Below are positions 61,526-64,000 of a DNA stretch of 64,000 nt, piece after piece (position 1 is the stretch's first letter; the number at the start of each line of letters is the position of its first letter). The translations under genes and the position numbers were made by a program. The DNA lies in NCBI RefSeq assembly GCF_027580225.2, contig NC_073354.2, forward strand, positions 7,416,001 to 7,480,000, read 5' to 3'. The notes beneath the pieces were generated by a model, which ran no database searches, had not been told where the DNA came from, and saw only the letters and a program-made list of their open reading frames with translations. This DNA is from Misgurnus anguillicaudatus. Its lineage: Eukaryota > Chordata > Actinopteri > Cypriniformes > Cobitidae.

Positions 61526-62732
61526 GGGCCCTATTTTAACGATCTGAAACACAAGTCCGAAGCGCAAAGCGCAAGTGACTTTGTGGGCAGATCTTGGGCG
61601 CTGTTGCTATTTTCCCAGCGGGAGAAATAAGTCTTGCGCCGGGCGCAAATCAATAAGGGGTTGGTCTGAAGTAGGTTCATTATTCATAGGTGTGGTTTAG
61701 GCGTAACGTCAAATAAACCAATCAGAACGCTATCCAACATTCCCTTTAAACGCAAGGGCGCAAGTTCCATGGCGGGTTGCTATTATTATGACGGATTTGA
61801 CAGGCGCACGCCAGGAGCGGTTCACAGCCGAGGAGACCGACGTTCTTGTAAGAGCAGTCAAAGACAGAGAAGTTGTTTTGTATGAGGATGTGAGAAACCC
61901 GCCCGAATCAGCGTCGGTTAAACAGGTGGAGAGGAAATAGCCGCAATTGTCTCATCAGCTGCGCCAAGCACTACAATGATGTCAAGAGACGGGGGGATCC
62001 CAAGCTTGCCAGCATAAATCGGGCACGCCGGGCACACAGGAGGACATCGCTGCGTCCACCCTCACCGCTGAAAGGGTTTGGGGGATTTGAAATCGGACAC
62101 AAGAAACGCAAGCAAGGTTCAACCCCAAAGTACACTTACAAATCAAGTTCACATACATTAAGGTTTCTTATGAAAACATTTTAATTATTATTTAGATAAA
62201 ATAAACGTAATACAGCCACACAACAAACTTATGAAAATATTTTAATCGTTATTTGCATGATAATTGTTTAACGCTGCCACACAAAATAAATAAAAACTAT
62301 CACCACAATGCTCACCACAATGATTTCCCTTATCTCATGTATTAATATTTTTTATTGTAACAATTTGCAAAAATAACTGTTGCATCTGTGTAGATTAGAT
62401 AAGCAATGCGCGTTGTGCACGCTATACATTATGGTCAAGCATGCGCCCTTAAAATAGCATAATGAACCACGCGCAACGCGCCACTGACTTTAGACTAGTA
62501 TTTTTTGGTTAGTAGCGCAATTGTTTTTTGAAACTGCAAAATAGCATAAGAGATGGTTTGCGCCGGAGCACGCCTCCTTTTTTGCCCTGAACCGCCCAGG
62601 GAGCGCAAGTTCATTCCCTAGTTTGCCGACGTGCGTCTGTGGAGGGAAAAACCCGCTGTGCGCCAGTGCAAAATACTAAATGATACATGCGTCACTGACA
62701 AAGTCAATTGCGCTGGGTGCAAGATAGGGCCC
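61526..62732 (+). mobile_element. Harbinger-like element
   Basis: Begins GGGCCCTATTTTAACGATCT and ends GGGTGCAAGATAGGGCCC. A 3-bp duplication TTC flanks it (61523-61525 and 62733-62735). The ends and a 3-bp duplication fit PIF/Harbinger. Subterminal GCGCAAG/GCGC text is repeated at both sides. It carries a decayed Myb/SANT ORF and no DDE transposase. Confidence 0.75.
61788..61940 (+). pseudogene. Myb/SANT-domain ORF fragment of the Harbinger element
   Basis: From ATG 61788 the frame reads RFTAEETDVLVRAVKDREV then VLYEDVRNPP, the start of a SANT/Myb-like DNA-binding domain of the type carried by the second Harbinger protein. It hits a TAG after 50 codons. The following text keeps coding-like similarity in another frame, so one extra base near 61930 explains the stop. 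Confidence 0.65.
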
Positions 62733-64000
62733 TTCATGTTTTCCTTGATTTTTTTGTAAATGAATCACGTTAAACTGCAAATTCTGTAGAACTGGAAGAC
62801 CACAAACAATTAATATATGATTCTCATTCACAGTACTGAATTGATGTAAAGTTTTTTGTGGTGATGGATTGCATTATCTTCAACTTTTCACTTAAAAGTT
62901 CTCATGACAAGACCGGGGCGGGAACCGTTATGACATTGTCACGGACACTTATTAGACCGTCTCATTCTAGTGTTTAAAGGTGTGGAGGACTCTAACCTTA
63001 AACTGTGAGAAAGACTCTACTAGGAAGGGAACAGCCTTCCTAGGCCGCATCCTCATGTTTGAGAAACACAACATCTCCCGTGTTCTTGATATGCCTATTT
63101 TATCTAGGATATATCAGGAGGTGATTTGTGCGGACTTATGACGGCCAAGTTACCCAGAATGCATTTCTGTTTAGTCGAGAATTTAGATGAATAAACTTCG
63201 CATCTGAGGTGAGTTAGTAAAGATAGCACCTATATTAAAATATCCTCAGGCGATTTGGGATACATTTCTGTGTTTTCTTCTGCTTTAGTTAATTTAAAGC
63301 TGCTTTGAAACAATTTAACAATTGTGAAAAGCACTATATAAATAAGATTGAATTGTCAGTTCCAGGTGATCAATTACACATATTTTCTATATAATCTTAA
63401 CACTGTAGTAAATCACTGCCTTTATACTTTGGATTTTTTTCTTGTGTTTATTTCATGTTGTACAAAAGTTTTGTAGTATTAAAATACATTTTTAATATTT
63501 CATTATGTAATAAATACGTTAAAGCTAATCAGCGTATGCATGTGTTGCCTAAACTACATATTCCTTTTTTGTAAAATAAAACAAGCAGCGTTTTTGCAAT
63601 ACATTTTATTTTATTGTAAAAATACTTTCAAATAACAAAAGCCAGGGCTGCACATACGGGTGAGACTGAATGACGACCTCATGTACTCTGCTGTTTTATT
63701 TACGTCCTCCTGTCCTAGAGAGTTCGTTCTTCATAGCCTGAATATGCTAGTTCAAACTACGAAGGACACATGCCCGAATGTAAATTATCTGTCACTTTAT
63801 CGGTCTACGTGCAACTAGTGTAACTATTATTTGAGTCATGCTAAATAGAGATCAATACCCTGCAAGTTTCAGATGTGATAATCAGCTGATCAAACATCTT
63901 TAGTTTTAGCAGAATTTGCTGTAAATTTAAGCATGTGAAACAACACTATTTCTCTTCCTGATGATAATCTGTTTATAGCAAACAGGTTAATCCAGATAGC
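62733..64000. other. non-coding end of the window
   Basis: No gene. The stretch at 63295-63355 (AAAGCTGCTTTGAAACAATT then GTGAAAAGCACTATATAAAT) also occurs at 48893-48957 and looks like the 3' end of a dispersed retroposon. The rest is AT-rich and unrecognised. Confidence 0.4.

Overview
The window is vertebrate nuclear DNA, almost certainly from a teleost and most like a cyprinid. It holds intron-split genes, a fish-type TRIM (finTRIM) gene, and a dense mix of fish transposons: DIRS, Ty3/gypsy, L2/CR1-like LINE, Tc1, hAT, Harbinger and TTAA-targeting DNA elements. No bacterial, phage or CRISPR content was seen.

Two host genes can be modelled, both on the minus strand. (1) A finTRIM gene lies between 27687 (start codon) and 622 (stop). 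It encodes RING, two B-boxes, coiled coil and PRY-SPRY in six exons, with diagnostic 96-bp and 234-bp second and third exons and an interferon-response-like motif about 55 bp upstream of the start codon. Its donor site after exon 4 looks weak or lost, so it may be a pseudogene or use another site. (2) A SENP6-type SUMO protease gene lies between 59474 and 38995 in 21 coding exons. These join in frame to 1043 codons, with the His-Asp-Cys catalytic triad intact. The two products belong to related pathways (ubiquitin ligation and SUMO removal), but nothing here shows that they act together.

Layout: 622-11512 holds the 3' exons of the finTRIM gene, set among a Tc1 fragment, a DIRS relic (about 2130-8200) and a 2-kb solo LTR. 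11631-19854 is a TTAA-flanked DNA element split by a young 7.3-kb gypsy element with two 873-bp LTRs. 19855-26450 is non-coding and carries a nearly complete Tc1 transposon whose transposase lost its first catalytic Asp. 26525-27750 holds the finTRIM 5' exons and promoter. 27777-36449 holds an hAT copy and a second, inverted solo LTR, itself hit by a LINE with an open ORF2 and by another hAT. 36450-38994 holds small DNA elements. 38995-59990 is SENP6, its introns packed with hAT, TTAA and hairpin elements. 59991-64000 is non-coding and includes a Harbinger relic with a decayed Myb/SANT ORF.

I did not find a convincing new biological system. The best leads are the ISRE-like motif of the finTRIM gene, the zinc-ribbon-like motif inside SENP6, a set of hairpin elements sharing one loop core, and the two inverted solo LTRs whose internal tandem repeats carry splice-site-like signals.
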